Below, piece after piece: positions 22,791 through 32,650 of a stretch of DNA of 64,000 nt (its first letter is position 1; the number at the start of each line of letters is the position of its first letter). The notes under the pieces were generated by a model that worked only from the letters and a program-made list of their open reading frames with translations, was not told the DNA's origin and ran no database searches. The translations under genes were made by a program, and so were the position numbers. Source of the DNA: Kitagawia praeruptora (lineage: Eukaryota > Streptophyta > Magnoliopsida > Apiales > Apiaceae); NCBI GenBank assembly GCA_037693485.1, contig CM075344.1, forward strand, positions 71,481,501 to 71,545,500, given 5' to 3'.

Positions 22791-24194
22791 CTAAATGCAA
22801 AGTTTCTCAAACTCTGACTAAAAAGGATGATGCTGGAGATGGAGGGGCAAGTGATAAAAGCAAGGTTTTAAACTCTGAAAAGCAAACTCTGAGATCTGGC
22901 AAATCTTTTAAATCATAGTCTGTTGGAACAAACACTGAAACTCAAGGTACCAAGGTTTTAAACTCTGAAAAGCAAACTCTGAGATCTGGCAAATCTTTTA
23001 AATCACAGTCTGTTGGAACAAACACTGAAACTCAAGGTACCTCAAAGACCAAGAGTTTGGAATTAACATCAAACCCAAAGACTGATGAGGAGTTAGCTGT
23101 TAAGCTTTTCATGGAAGAGAATGCAGAAGGAGTGACCATAGAAGATGCTAAAGCTGAAGAGAAGAGTTTACAAGAAAAGCATCTGAAAGCTTTAAAGTCT
23201 GAAAAAGGAAAGAAGAATGTGAAAGTTGCTAAAGCTGCAAAGTCTGTTCTTAAAGGCATTCAAATCAAAGAACCTGTTGGTACAGATCAAAGAATGCAAG
23301 TATTCAGAAAACCAACAGATGCAGAAGCCAAGCAAAAGCTGAAAAGTATAGTTACAACCTCTGTTGATACACATGTTGTACAGAAGAATGAAAACACAAC
23401 CTCTGTTGCTGCACAAGTTGTGACCACACCATTATTGTCTTCTCAGTTGAAATCAACATTTAAAAGAGGTGCTCCTCATGATCCAAGACTAGAAGCTACA
23501 ATTCCAATGAATTTTTCTGATGGTAGAGCTTTATCTGGTAAAGTTGGATACAACAAAGAAGGCATAGGCTCACACAGAGATAAAAGACAATATGTTGGTC
23601 CTAGAGATCCTTCTTCACTGTCTGTTCCAGGTAGTAGTGTCACTCAAGAGAGTTTGGACAAACTGGAGTCAGTACAGCTTGTATATCAGAAGAGTCTAGA
23701 AAAGGATTTCTTGCTATATTTCATGGCTGATGGAACAGTATTTAAAGTCTCTGAAAAGGATATTGAATTAAAGTATGCTGAAGAACTTGAATATGTTCTG
23801 TATATTTTCAGAGTTAGAAATCAAAGAGCTCAGTCAGTTGCAAATGTGCTTCAACAAAGAATGATTCAAAACCTTGCAAGAAGGCAAATGAAATTCAACA
23901 GCAAGTATGTTCCTAAATACAGAGATTGGAATGGCAATCTGATTGAAATGAAGAAGGGAACTACAAAACTGAAGACTGATCTTGGGATTACTGTTCTGGA
24001 TTTCAATGTAAAATCTGAAGAGGTGAAATATATCAGGTTGGGAAATGAGATGAGAAGAAACAAAATCTACGATCTTAGAGCTGCTATCTATCAAACTGAT
24101 GAGAATGATCCTCAGTTGAGAGAAATCAAAGAAGCTATGCAGATAGAGCTTGAAAATGCTGAAAGAAGGTTGCTTATAGACTATCTCAGAACAG
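22791..24194 (+). repeat. inverted duplication inside the element C accessory gene (1,404 bp)
   Basis: The segment is a reverse-complement copy of part of the accessory gene. Bases 22791-23627 pair with 24189-25025 (837 bp). Bases 23628-24194 pair with 22218-22784 (567 bp). In gene orientation the layout is A-B-(C'B')-C-D. The copy has an open plus-strand frame (23057-24340), which is not an independent gene. I count about three base differences from the source arms. One is a CAG to TAG change in the first KVLNSEK repeat of the copy. Confidence 0.93.
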
Positions 24195-27100
24195 ACAGTG
24201 AAGAAGGATCTCTAGGACCAACATATTTTCTTTTATCTCTGTGTGAGCCTATGCCTTCTTTGTTGTATCCAACTTTACCAGATAAAGCTCTACCATCAGA
24301 AAAATTCATTGGAATTGTAGCTTCTAGTCTTGGATCATGAGGAGCACCTCTTTTAAATGTTGATTTCAACTGAGAAGACAATAATGGTGTGGTCACAACT
24401 TGTGCAGCAACAGAGGTTGTGTTTTCATTCTTCTGTACAACATGTGTATCAACAGAGGTTGTAACTATACTTTTCAGCTTTTGCTTGGCTTCTGCATCTG
24501 TTGGTTTTCTGAATACTTGCATTCTTTGATCTGTACCAACAGGTTCTTTGATTTGAATGCCTTTAAGAACAGACTTTGCAGCTTTAGCAACTTTCACATT
24601 CTTCTTTCCTTTTTCAGACTTTAAAGCTTTCAGATGCTTTTCTTGTAAACTCTTCTCTTCAGCTTTAGCATCTTCTATGGTCACTCCTTCTGCATTCTCT
24701 TCCATGAAAAGCTTAACAGCTAACTCCTCATCAGTCTTTGGGTTTGATGTTAATTCCAAACTCTTGGTCTTTGAGGTACCTTGAGTTTCAGTGTTTGTTC
24801 CAACAGACTGTGATTTAAAAGATTTGCCAGATTTCAGAGTTTGCTTTTCAGAGTTTAAAACCTTGGTACCTTGAGTTTCAGTGTTTGTTCCAACAGACTG
24901 TGATTTAAAAGATTTGCCAGATCTCAGAGTTTGCTTTTCAGAGTTTAAAACCTTGCTTTTATCACTTGCCCCTCCATCTCCAGCATCATCCTTTTTAGTC
25001 AGAGTTTGAGAAACTTTGCATTTAGACTTAGTCACTCTCTCCCCCTTTTTGACATCATCAGGTATAAGTATGGATGTAATGAGCTCTAAAGAGTTTGCAA
25101 TTGAATCCACCTTAGCAGATAAAGCAGTCTGATTTTCTTCAACCTTTCCTAGCCTGGCAAAGAGAGTGTCTTGAACTTTGGACAGCTGAACAGCTTTTAT
25201 TTTAGACTCTCTATCCATCTTCAATTCTCTTGACTGAATCTCAGTCTTCAAGGAAGCAATTTCTTGTTTAGTTTCAGCAAAATTTCCTTCCAGAGTCTTG
25301 ACTTGTACCACAGTTGCCTTTAAACAGGATAAGATTTCTGGATTTGAAATTTGCTTTGCAGTTTGCTTAACAAACTCAGATGCTCTCACTTTTGGAAAAA
25401 TGCAATCTTGTTTATACCAATTTTCAGCAGATTGAGCAAGATGCTCTACTTCAACAGCATGTGATGGACAAGGCTGAGCAAAAGGTGTATGTTTACTATC
25501 TGTCTGTGCAGGTGCACTCATAAAAGAATCAGAGTTTGCATCACTGTCAGATTTATCTTCATCACTTGCACCTTGAGCTTGACCATCTTTGAAAGAACCA
25601 CTGTGCTGAGCAGTGTCAGCCACAGTTTCTGCAATAACTTCTGCAACCTTTTCAATAATCACCTCATGTTGCACAGGCTCTGCAACAGAGTTTGCCTTAG
25701 TAGCTTCATCACCTTTGTCTTGAATTTGAGAAGATACCAACTCTGTGTGTGATGCCACAGCTTCAGGAACATGTACTGCAGGCTCATCAGCTACACCAGG
25801 AGCTTCAACATGAATAACAGGTGAGACAGGATCAAGAATTGATTCAGGAACATCATGTACTGGTGACAAACCATTTCTTTGATCTTCTTCTACAGGCATT
25901 TTATCCTCTGTAGGTATTTCAACTTTGTCATCCACAATATTCTCTGCAGGCATGTCAACTTTTGCAGGTACTTCAACATTCACTGTATCCTCAACAGTAG
26001 GTGTTTGCTGTGAAACCACCTCTGGAGCTTCAACAACATTCTCTGCATCTGAATCAGAAAGAATTAGTCTCCTTTTCTTGATTGGCACAACAATCTCCTC
26101 TTCATCTTCACTTGAGCTTTCTTTTGGTGGTGAAAGTGAAGGTCTGTTTGCATGTTGCTTCATTCTTCTAGTATAAACAGCTCCAGGTAATGTCTGTTTA
26201 GCCTTTGAATGTTTAGTGTTTTGGGCAGTGTGTTTCTTTCTCTTTGGCTTGGTTTTGGCTGGTTCAGTAGGTGCTGGCTCAGAGTGTAAGGTATCAGTGT
26301 TTAAAGCTTCAGTGTTTAATGGTTCAGTGTTTGATGGTTCAGTGTTTGAGGGTGGAGAGTTTATTGGTGGAGAGTTTAAAGTTTCTGTTTGTGGTTGTTG
26401 AGATGTAGTAGGTACAGTAGTTGTGGGTGTTGGAGGTGTTGGTTCAGAGTTTATGGTTTCTGGTGGTTCAGGCATTTGTTGTGGTGATTGAGGGTCTTGT
26501 GGTTGGTTTACATAGTTTTGTAAGGCTAAAGGCATAAACAACTCAGGTATTTGCTGTTTAGTGACATCTTTGTTTGTCAAATCAGTGAACATTCTCTTAG
26601 CAACTTGAAAAGGCTGAATCACATCAGCTTCATCAATTGGAATGTTAGGCACACATGCAGTAAATAGCAATTGACAAAAACGAGCAAAATAAACAGTAGT
26701 AGACTCAGACAATCGCTCTCCCAAGTTCATTAGTACTAGTCTACCAAAATCGAAGTTACCTCCATATAGTAGAGCATGACCAATTTGGAGAGTATCCAGA
26801 GGCAGTGCATCCCAGTTTGTTGTCTTCTTTCCAAAAGCCCTTGTTATACAATCAAAGAAGAAACTCCATTCCTTTCTCAAACTTGGCCGTCTCAAAGACC
26901 CTATCTTGTTCAAGTTTCCTGCACATCCAATTTGTTCCAACATTGTCCTCAATCTATCATGACCAACAACACTGTAAGAAGTGTGTGTCTCAAAGTCCAA
27001 AGCATCCCTGACAGTGGTTGGAGTAATGATATACTCTGATTCTTCATGAGTGAAAATGATTGTTGGAGTGCCAGCCTCTCCTCCATCATCATATTCAGAG

Positions 27101-27291
27101 TTTGTCCAGAAAGTAGCAATCTGTGAAGCAGATAATGTTGGTGGTGCAGTTAGAGCCGTCCCTATCTCAGAATCGTTCAAGAAGTTTTGGAACAAGTGAA
27201 ATGCCTGTGGAGCATTTTCATTCTCCAATGGTGCTGCATAGTTACTAGGGAGAAAAACTAACCCTGCTGCATCAAATGCTTTAGTTGCCAT
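24181..27291 (-). CDS. element C accessory ('env-like') protein, truncated by the inverted duplication
   Basis: Open from ATG 27291 (MATKAFDAAG; an upstream in-frame ATG at 27336 is less likely because A and B also start MA-) to TAG at 24183, about 1,036 residues. Parts: an N-terminal domain with LRKEWSFFFDCITRAFGKKT and LQIGHALLYGGNFDFGRLVL; a long low-complexity Pro/Ser/Thr/Glu region with basic patches (KPKRKKHT, IKKRRLI) and NTEP-type repeats; a coiled-coil-like stretch (NFAETKQEIASLKTEIQSRE to ENQTALSAKVDSIANSLE); PDDVKKGE; then a 30-residue unit (KVLNSEK..TETQGT) present twice. The last three codons come from the inverted copy, creating the stop. Without the rearrangement the frame would run through 22189 (3,699 nt, an exact multiple of three). 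No signal peptide or membrane helix is visible, so 'envelope' is positional naming only. Confidence 0.85.
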   Translation of the reverse strand: MATKAFDAAGLVFLPSNYAAPLENENAPQAFHLFQNFLNDSEIGTALTAPPTLSASQIATFWTNSEYDDGGEAGTPTIIFTHEESEYIITPTTVRDALDFETHTSYSVVGHDRLRTMLEQIGCAGNLNKIGSLRRPSLRKEWSFFFDCITRAFGKKTTNWDALPLDTLQIGHALLYGGNFDFGRLVLMNLGERLSESTTVYFARFCQLLFTACVPNIPIDEADVIQPFQVAKRMFTDLTNKDVTKQQIPELFMPLALQNYVNQPQDPQSPQQMPEPPETINSEPTPPTPTTTVPTTSQQPQTETLNSPPINSPPSNTEPSNTEPLNTEALNTDTLHSEPAPTEPAKTKPKRKKHTAQNTKHSKAKQTLPGAVYTRRMKQHANRPSLSPPKESSSEDEEEIVVPIKKRRLILSDSDAENVVEAPEVVSQQTPTVEDTVNVEVPAKVDMPAENIVDDKVEIPTEDKMPVEEDQRNGLSPVHDVPESILDPVSPVIHVEAPGVADEPAVHVPEAVASHTELVSSQIQDKGDEATKANSVAEPVQHEVIIEKVAEVIAETVADTAQHSGSFKDGQAQGASDEDKSDSDANSDSFMSAPAQTDSKHTPFAQPCPSHAVEVEHLAQSAENWYKQDCIFPKVRASEFVKQTAKQISNPEILSCLKATVVQVKTLEGNFAETKQEIASLKTEIQSRELKMDRESKIKAVQLSKVQDTLFARLGKVEENQTALSAKVDSIANSLELITSILIPDDVKKGERVTKSKCKVSQTLTKKDDAGDGGASDKSKVLNSEKQTLRSGKSFKSQSVGTNTETQGTKVLNSEKQTLKSGKSFKSQSVGTNTETQGTSKTKSLELTSNPKTDEELAVKLFMEENAEGVTIEDAKAEEKSLQEKHLKALKSEKGKKNVKVAKAAKSVLKGIQIKEPVGTDQRMQVFRKPTDAEAKQKLKSIVTTSVDTHVVQKNENTTSVAAQVVTTPLLSSQLKSTFKRGAPHDPRLEATIPMNFSDGRALSGKVGYNKEGIGSHRDKRKYVGPRDPSSLSVLR
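24791..24970 (-). repeat. two tandem copies of a 90-bp coding unit in the accessory ORF
   Basis: The unit KVLNSEKQTL(R/K)SGKSFK plus SQSVGTNTETQGT occurs twice in a row, and again twice in the inverted copy (about 22863-23040). Coordinates are approximate. Reading frame is kept. Confidence 0.85.
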
Positions 27292-29310
27292 TAGGAACAA
27301 GATACGAAGATATTCAGAGAAAAGATGTTTATGCACTGTAAGTGTTTATCAAAAAGTGAAGGAGAGAATAAGAGAAGTGTGAAAATGAATGAGTATGTAA
27401 GTAACTGTGAGTGGGTGAATGTGAATCGATAAGGAGTGAGAGACTAAAGACGATTAGAGTAAAATTAAAACTCAATCGTTTATTTAGTAAAAGCGCGCAA
27501 CTGTTGTAGAGTAGTGTGTGAGTGGGACACAATCATGGGACACGTGTCAAACAGCCAATGGATCACTTAATAATTACCGCTGTTATTCCTATAATCACGA
27601 CACTTAGACACATTAACACTAATTAACAGTTGTCAACTACCCCAATTACTCCAAAATAGTCAAATCATCTCAATTAAACTTTACCTCAGAGTACTTAACA
27701 CAATTCAACAGTGTTTATCAATTTTCCAACTTTATCACTAAAACCCTTTCAAAAATTGCACAGTTGTGAATATGAGTGTGTGTGAAGCAGAGTTTACTGA
27801 AATCAATTTTTAGAGCATCTAATATTTCATAAAATCCATAACAAACAGTTAATAAACACTGAATGCACAAACTCTCATATTAAACACTGATTGTTTGATG
27901 AATGCTAAACTCTGTAGTTACTGTTATACAGAAATCTGAAAACTTCCATTTCCTTTGATGTCCATGATTATCCAAGTAAGCACACAGTCTTTAAAGACAA
28001 AAATATCAAGAGATAGAAATCAGAGCATCATTCAGTGAATAACAGTCATGAACTGTAAAACCTCACAAACTCTCAAAGCACACAAGTGTTTAGGTGAAAT
28101 GTTTACACTCACATTCAATCAGAAATAGCAGAGTCTACCATATGCTTGAATGTCCACCAATTCTACACTACTTTGAGTACATGTATTCACAAATCAAAAG
28201 GACTTTATTCAGGGTTTAAATGGAGTAAGATCAAACAGATGAAAAGAGATGTTTTATTCAAGAGTGACTTCAAGCTGAGCATCTTAAGAGAACAAAGTGT
28301 TCAGTCACAGTATATATTTGTACAAGATCAGTATATATGCTCTTTTTCTTTTTTTTTTTTTTTTTTATTTATTTAGCATATATACTGAATAAACTTTTCT
28401 TTTCTTGAGAAATACTCATCTGTTTGAGAGAAAAAAAATATTTAACTGCTCTTAATACTTCAGAGTATAAAAATGAGCAGTTAATAAGGCTCAAAGGGGT
28501 TTACTAAGGATGGAATTTATGAACAGTGTTTATACAGTGTTTGTACAATGTTCAAAAGAATTTCGAACAGTGTTTGAAAGAATGGTAAATCCTATTGCCT
28601 TTATCATTTTCATGCACACACATATCATGTAGTCTCAAAATGGTCTAATTCAAGTTCTAGAGAAACATACTACCTGATGAATATCACACAACAATAAATA
28701 CTGATTGATAGAAAATATATCAATCACTGATTTGGCTCAAACTCTCACAGGTTGTAGACATGAATCTGAACTCACCAAACTAATCAATGACACATCTCAA
28801 GTTTTATGATTTTCACAAGTACAAACAAGGAATCATCATGAACCATACCTTTGGAAACAGAATGTCACTTATCAGAGTTTAGAGTTCATCAATAACCAAA
28901 ATTATTTATGAGAGGCAATGCACACAATATTCATAGACTCAGAGTTTAGGACTGAATAAACTAAGAGATGCTATAAATATGAAACAGTATCATGCTGTGT
29001 TGATTTACTGCACAAAGTCTGATTAGATTACAGTGACTCAGAAAGAATCATGATTTATTTGCTGAGAATCATGCTTTATACATTTTTCTTCATTGGTGTT
29101 TTCATTCAGACAATAATCAATTCTGAATTCACTGAGTGTATCTAACATGTTAACAGTATTTAACAGACAGACATGCTGACAGAGTTTAAAAAGATTTAAA
29201 CATAAGCATGCATAACAGAGTTTAATACTAAGGTTCACATAGCACTTAACAATTTGCAGAAACATGAGCAACATATTTTAGAAATAAGTTTTTGAGTCTA
29301 ACCAACATCT
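27292..29310 (-). other. element C spacer between pol and accessory ORF, with likely internal promoter
   Basis: Two kilobases without a credible ORF. Many CAGWGTTT/AAACWCTG motifs are scattered through it. A T-run of about 20 lies at 28350-28370. Near the accessory ORF is a palindromic G-box GACACGTGTC (27539-27548) with an adjacent CCAAT (27555-27559), suggesting a subgenomic promoter about 250 bp before the ATG. Confidence 0.55.
27539..27548 (-). promoter_or_regulatory. G-box palindrome upstream of the element C accessory ORF
   Basis: GACACGTGTC, a perfect palindrome around the ACGT core bound by plant bZIP/bHLH factors, 248 bp upstream of the ATG. Element B has CCACGTGG in the comparable place. 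Confidence 0.45.
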
Positions 29311-32300
29311 CTAGTCAAAACTAGAGACCATTCCTAGTTCATTGACCAGTCTTGTAAATGTAGCTTCACTCAATGGCTTGGTGAAGATATCTGCAAGTTG
29401 TTGTTCTGTAGACACAAAGTGAAGTTCAATGTTGCCTTCCTCTACATGCTCCCTGATGAAGTGATACCTTATGCTGATGTGCTTTGTCATTGAATGTTGC
29501 ACTGGATTACCTGTCATTGCAATAGCACTTTGATTATCACAGTAAATAGGTATCTTGGAATACCTTAATCCATAATCCAGCAGTTGATTCTTCATCCATA
29601 AAATCTGTGCACAGCAGCTACCAGCAGCAATATACTCTGCTTCAGCTGTAGATGTAGATATTGACTTCTGTTTCTTGCTATACCAGGAAACAAGTCTGTC
29701 ACCCAGAAATTGACAACTTCCACTGGTGCTTTTTCTGTCTATCTTACATCCAGCAAAGTCTGCATCAGAGTAACCAAGAAGTTTAAACTCTGATTCCCTT
29801 GGATACCACAGCCCCAAAGTTATAGTGCCCTTCAGGTACTTGAATATTCTCTTTACTGCTGTTAAATGTGGTTCTCTTGGATCAGCCTGGAACCTTGCAC
29901 ACAAACAAGTTGCATACATGATATCAGGTCTGCTAGCTGTCAAATAAAGCAAAGAACCAATCATTCCTCTGTAACTTGTCATATCTACTGATGACCCTGC
30001 ATCTTTGTCCAACTTTGTTGCAGTTGCCATGGGAGTTGTTGCAGATGAACAGTCAAGCATACCAAATTTCTTGAGAAGGTTTCTGGTATATTTTGCTTGA
30101 TTTATAAAAATTCCATCATCTGTTTGCTTCACCTGTAGGCCTAGAAAATAACTAAGCTCTCCCATCATACTCATTTGATATCTTGACTGCATGAGTTTGG
30201 CAAACTTCTTGCAGAGTTTATCATTAGTAGACCCAAAAATAATGTCATCCACATATATCTGAACTAAAAGCAAGTCACTACCATTTTGGAAGTAAAACAG
30301 AGTTTTGTCAATAGTACCTCTGTGAAATCCACTTTCTAGTAGAAATTTGGCAAGGGTTTCATACCATGCCCTTGGTGCCTGCTTAAGTCCATAGAGTGCC
30401 TTGTCTAACCTGTAGACATAGTCTGGATATTTTGGATCTACAAACCCTGGTGGTTGTTCCACAAACACTTCTTCTTCAAGTTTTCCATTCAAAAATGCAC
30501 TTTTTACATCCATTTGAAATACTTTGAATTTCATGTGAGAGGCATATGCAAGAAAGATTCTGATTGCCTCCAATCTAGCCACTGGAGCAAATGTTTCATC
30601 ATAGTCTATTCCTTCCTGTTGTGAGTAGCCTTTTGCAACCAGTCTTGCCTTGTTCCTTGTGATAACACCTTCACTGTCAGTTTTATTCCTGAAAACCCAT
30701 TTAGTACCAACAATGGATCTATTCTTGGGCCTTGGTACAAGTGTCCACACTTCATTTCTTTCAAATTCATTTAGCTCTTCTTGCATTGCTGTTATCCAGT
30801 CAGCATCTTTAAGAGCTTCTTCCACTTTCTTTGGCTCAGATTGTGACAAGAATGCATGAAACAGACATTCATTTGTTGTTGCACTTCTTGTCCTTACTTT
30901 TGCATCAGGATCACCAATAATCAAATCAGGTGTGTGAGATTTAGTCCATTTTCTTGCAGAAGGCAGATTGCTTCTGTCATCATGTGATCCTCCCCCTTGA
31001 TCCATGCTCTCCTGATTTTCTTGGTGTCTTTCTTCATTTTCTGATGCTCCCCCTGAATGTGACTTCTCAGAATTATCAACAGAGTTTGAATCAACAGAGT
31101 TTGATTCAGAATTATCAACTGAGTCACTATCAGTGTTTGACTTATCACTTTGATGTGATTCTTCATGCTCCCCCTCAACTGGTTCTTCCCTTGTTTCTGA
31201 TTGAAGAGTTTCTTCAGTATTTACCAGTAGAGGTTCAGAGTTTAGATGAACAGAGTTTGTCAAATCAGTCTGATCAGAGTTTACTTTTTCAGAGAATAAA
31301 TCTTCATTTTCAAAGTGCAATTGATCATGTTCATTGACATCTTCAAGTCCAGTTATTTTCTTGTCATCAAATGACACATGAATTGATTCCATGATCACTC
31401 TAGTTCTTAGATTATAAACTCTGAATGCCTTTGTTGACAGTGGATAGCCAACAAAAATTCCTTCATCTGCCTTTAGGTCAAACTTGGTCAACTGTTCAGG
31501 ATGAGTCTTCAACACAAAGCATTTGCATCCAAAAATATGAAAATATTTTAGATTTGGCTTTTTCTTCTTCACCATTTCATATGGTGTTTTACCATGCTTG
31601 TTGATCAGTGTTGCATTTTGAGTAAAACAAGCAGTTTGAACTGCTTCTGCCCAGAAATAAGTTGGCAATTTTGCTTCATCTAGCATGGTTCTGGCAGCTT
31701 CTATCAAGGTTCTGTTCTTTCTCTCCACTACACCATTTTGTTGTGGAGTACCAGGTGCAGAAAACTCTTGTTTTATCCCTTTACTCTTGCAAAATTCTTC
31801 CATAGATGAATTCCTGAATTCAGTTCCATTGTCACTTCTGATTATCTTCACTTGATACTCTGACCCTTTTTCCAGTTGAATTACATGTTCTGTCAGTGTT
31901 AATGCAGTTTCATCCTTCTTTGCAAGAAAATATACCCATGTGAATCTGGTATATTCATCAACAATGACTAATGCATATTTCTTCTTTCCAAGAGACATCA
32001 CATTCACTGGACCAAAAAGATCAACATGTAGTAGATGATAAGGATCAACAATTGAAGACTCAGATTTACTTTTGAAAGATGTTTTTCTCTGTTTGGCCTT
32101 TTGACAAGAATCACACAATCCTTCTACATTCAACAAGGACTTTGGTAGACCTCTTACAAGATCATTCTTGATTAGCTCATTGATGTTGTTCAGGTTCAAA
32201 TGAGAGAGTTTCTTGTGCCATTTCCAACTCTCTTCACTGGACATCCTTGTAGACAGACACACTGCTTTGCCATCAGTGTTTGTTGACAATTTGATTTCAT

Positions 32301-32640
32301 AGATGTTATTGTGTCTGTTTCCAACTAGATCAACTTTCCCTGTAGATTTACTGATCACTTGACAATATTCAGGCTGAAAATCTACATGATATCCTCTGTC
32401 ACAGATTTGACTCACAGATAGCAAATCATGCTTGAGTCCTGGAACCAGAGCTACATTTGTGATGATGACATTTCCAAGATTAATATTGCCATATCCCAGT
32501 GTATGTCCTATGTTGCCATCTCCATAGGAAACTTCTGGGCCAGCCTTCTCCTCAAACTCTGATAGCAGGGCTTTATTTCCTGTCATGTGTCCTGAACATC
32601 CACTGTCCACGACTAGGGTACTAACCCTGGTGCCCTGCAA
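29311..32640 (-). CDS. element C Pol polyprotein (protease, integrase, RT, RNase H), intact
   Basis: 1,109 open codons. Protease: VVDSGCSGHMTG near the start. Integrase: HKKLSHLN..CDSCQKAK zinc-binding region, catalytic residues in VIVDEYTRFTW, RSDNGTEFRN and QQNGVVERKN. A low-complexity linker follows (NSVDNSESNSVDSNSV). RT: core QMDVKSAFLNGKLEEEVFVE and YVDDIIFGSTN. RNase H: GYSDADFAGCKID, STAEAEYIAAGSCCAQ, ending TKPLSEATFTRLVNELGM. All hallmark residues are present. The frame has no ATG before the protease active site (it opens TTG CAG GGC), so Pol must be produced as a fusion with Gag. Pol is in the +1 frame relative to gag, and a TTGCAG acceptor-like site lies exactly at the junction. 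Confidence 0.95.
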   Translation of the reverse strand: MQGTRVSTLVVDSGCSGHMTGNKALLSEFEEKAGPEVSYGDGNIGHTLGYGNINLGNVIITNVALVPGLKHDLLSVSQICDRGYHVDFQPEYCQVISKSTGKVDLVGNRHNNIYEIKLSTNTDGKAVCLSTRMSSEESWKWHKKLSHLNLNNINELIKNDLVRGLPKSLLNVEGLCDSCQKAKQRKTSFKSKSESSIVDPYHLLHVDLFGPVNVMSLGKKKYALVIVDEYTRFTWVYFLAKKDETALTLTEHVIQLEKGSEYQVKIIRSDNGTEFRNSSMEEFCKSKGIKQEFSAPGTPQQNGVVERKNRTLIEAARTMLDEAKLPTYFWAEAVQTACFTQNATLINKHGKTPYEMVKKKKPNLKYFHIFGCKCFVLKTHPEQLTKFDLKADEGIFVGYPLSTKAFRVYNLRTRVIMESIHVSFDDKKITGLEDVNEHDQLHFENEDLFSEKVNSDQTDLTNSVHLNSEPLLVNTEETLQSETREEPVEGEHEESHQSDKSNTDSDSVDNSESNSVDSNSVDNSEKSHSGGASENEERHQENQESMDQGGGSHDDRSNLPSARKWTKSHTPDLIIGDPDAKVRTRSATTNECLFHAFLSQSEPKKVEEALKDADWITAMQEELNEFERNEVWTLVPRPKNRSIVGTKWVFRNKTDSEGVITRNKARLVAKGYSQQEGIDYDETFAPVARLEAIRIFLAYASHMKFKVFQMDVKSAFLNGKLEEEVFVEQPPGFVDPKYPDYVYRLDKALYGLKQAPRAWYETLAKFLLESGFHRGTIDKTLFYFQNGSDLLLVQIYVDDIIFGSTNDKLCKKFAKLMQSRYQMSMMGELSYFLGLQVKQTDDGIFINQAKYTRNLLKKFGMLDCSSATTPMATATKLDKDAGSSVDMTSYRGMIGSLLYLTASRPDIMYATCLCARFQADPREPHLTAVKRIFKYLKGTITLGLWYPRESEFKLLGYSDADFAGCKIDRKSTSGSCQFLGDRLVSWYSKKQKSISTSTAEAEYIAAGSCCAQILWMKNQLLDYGLRYSKIPIYCDNQSAIAMTGNPVQHSMTKHISIRYHFIREHVEEGNIELHFVSTEQQLADIFTKPLSEATFTRLVNELGMVSSFD

Positions 32641-32650
32641 TCACAAACAA

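Noticed and set aside
23057..24340. A 427-codon plus-strand ORF inside element C as an independent gene
   Set aside because: It is the reverse-complement copy of the neighbouring accessory gene; both of its halves match that gene on either side.
28330..28385. T-run with flanking CATATATACTGA as a SINE or processed-gene tail
   Set aside because: The flanks are inverted, not direct, and there is no body sequence attached to the tail.
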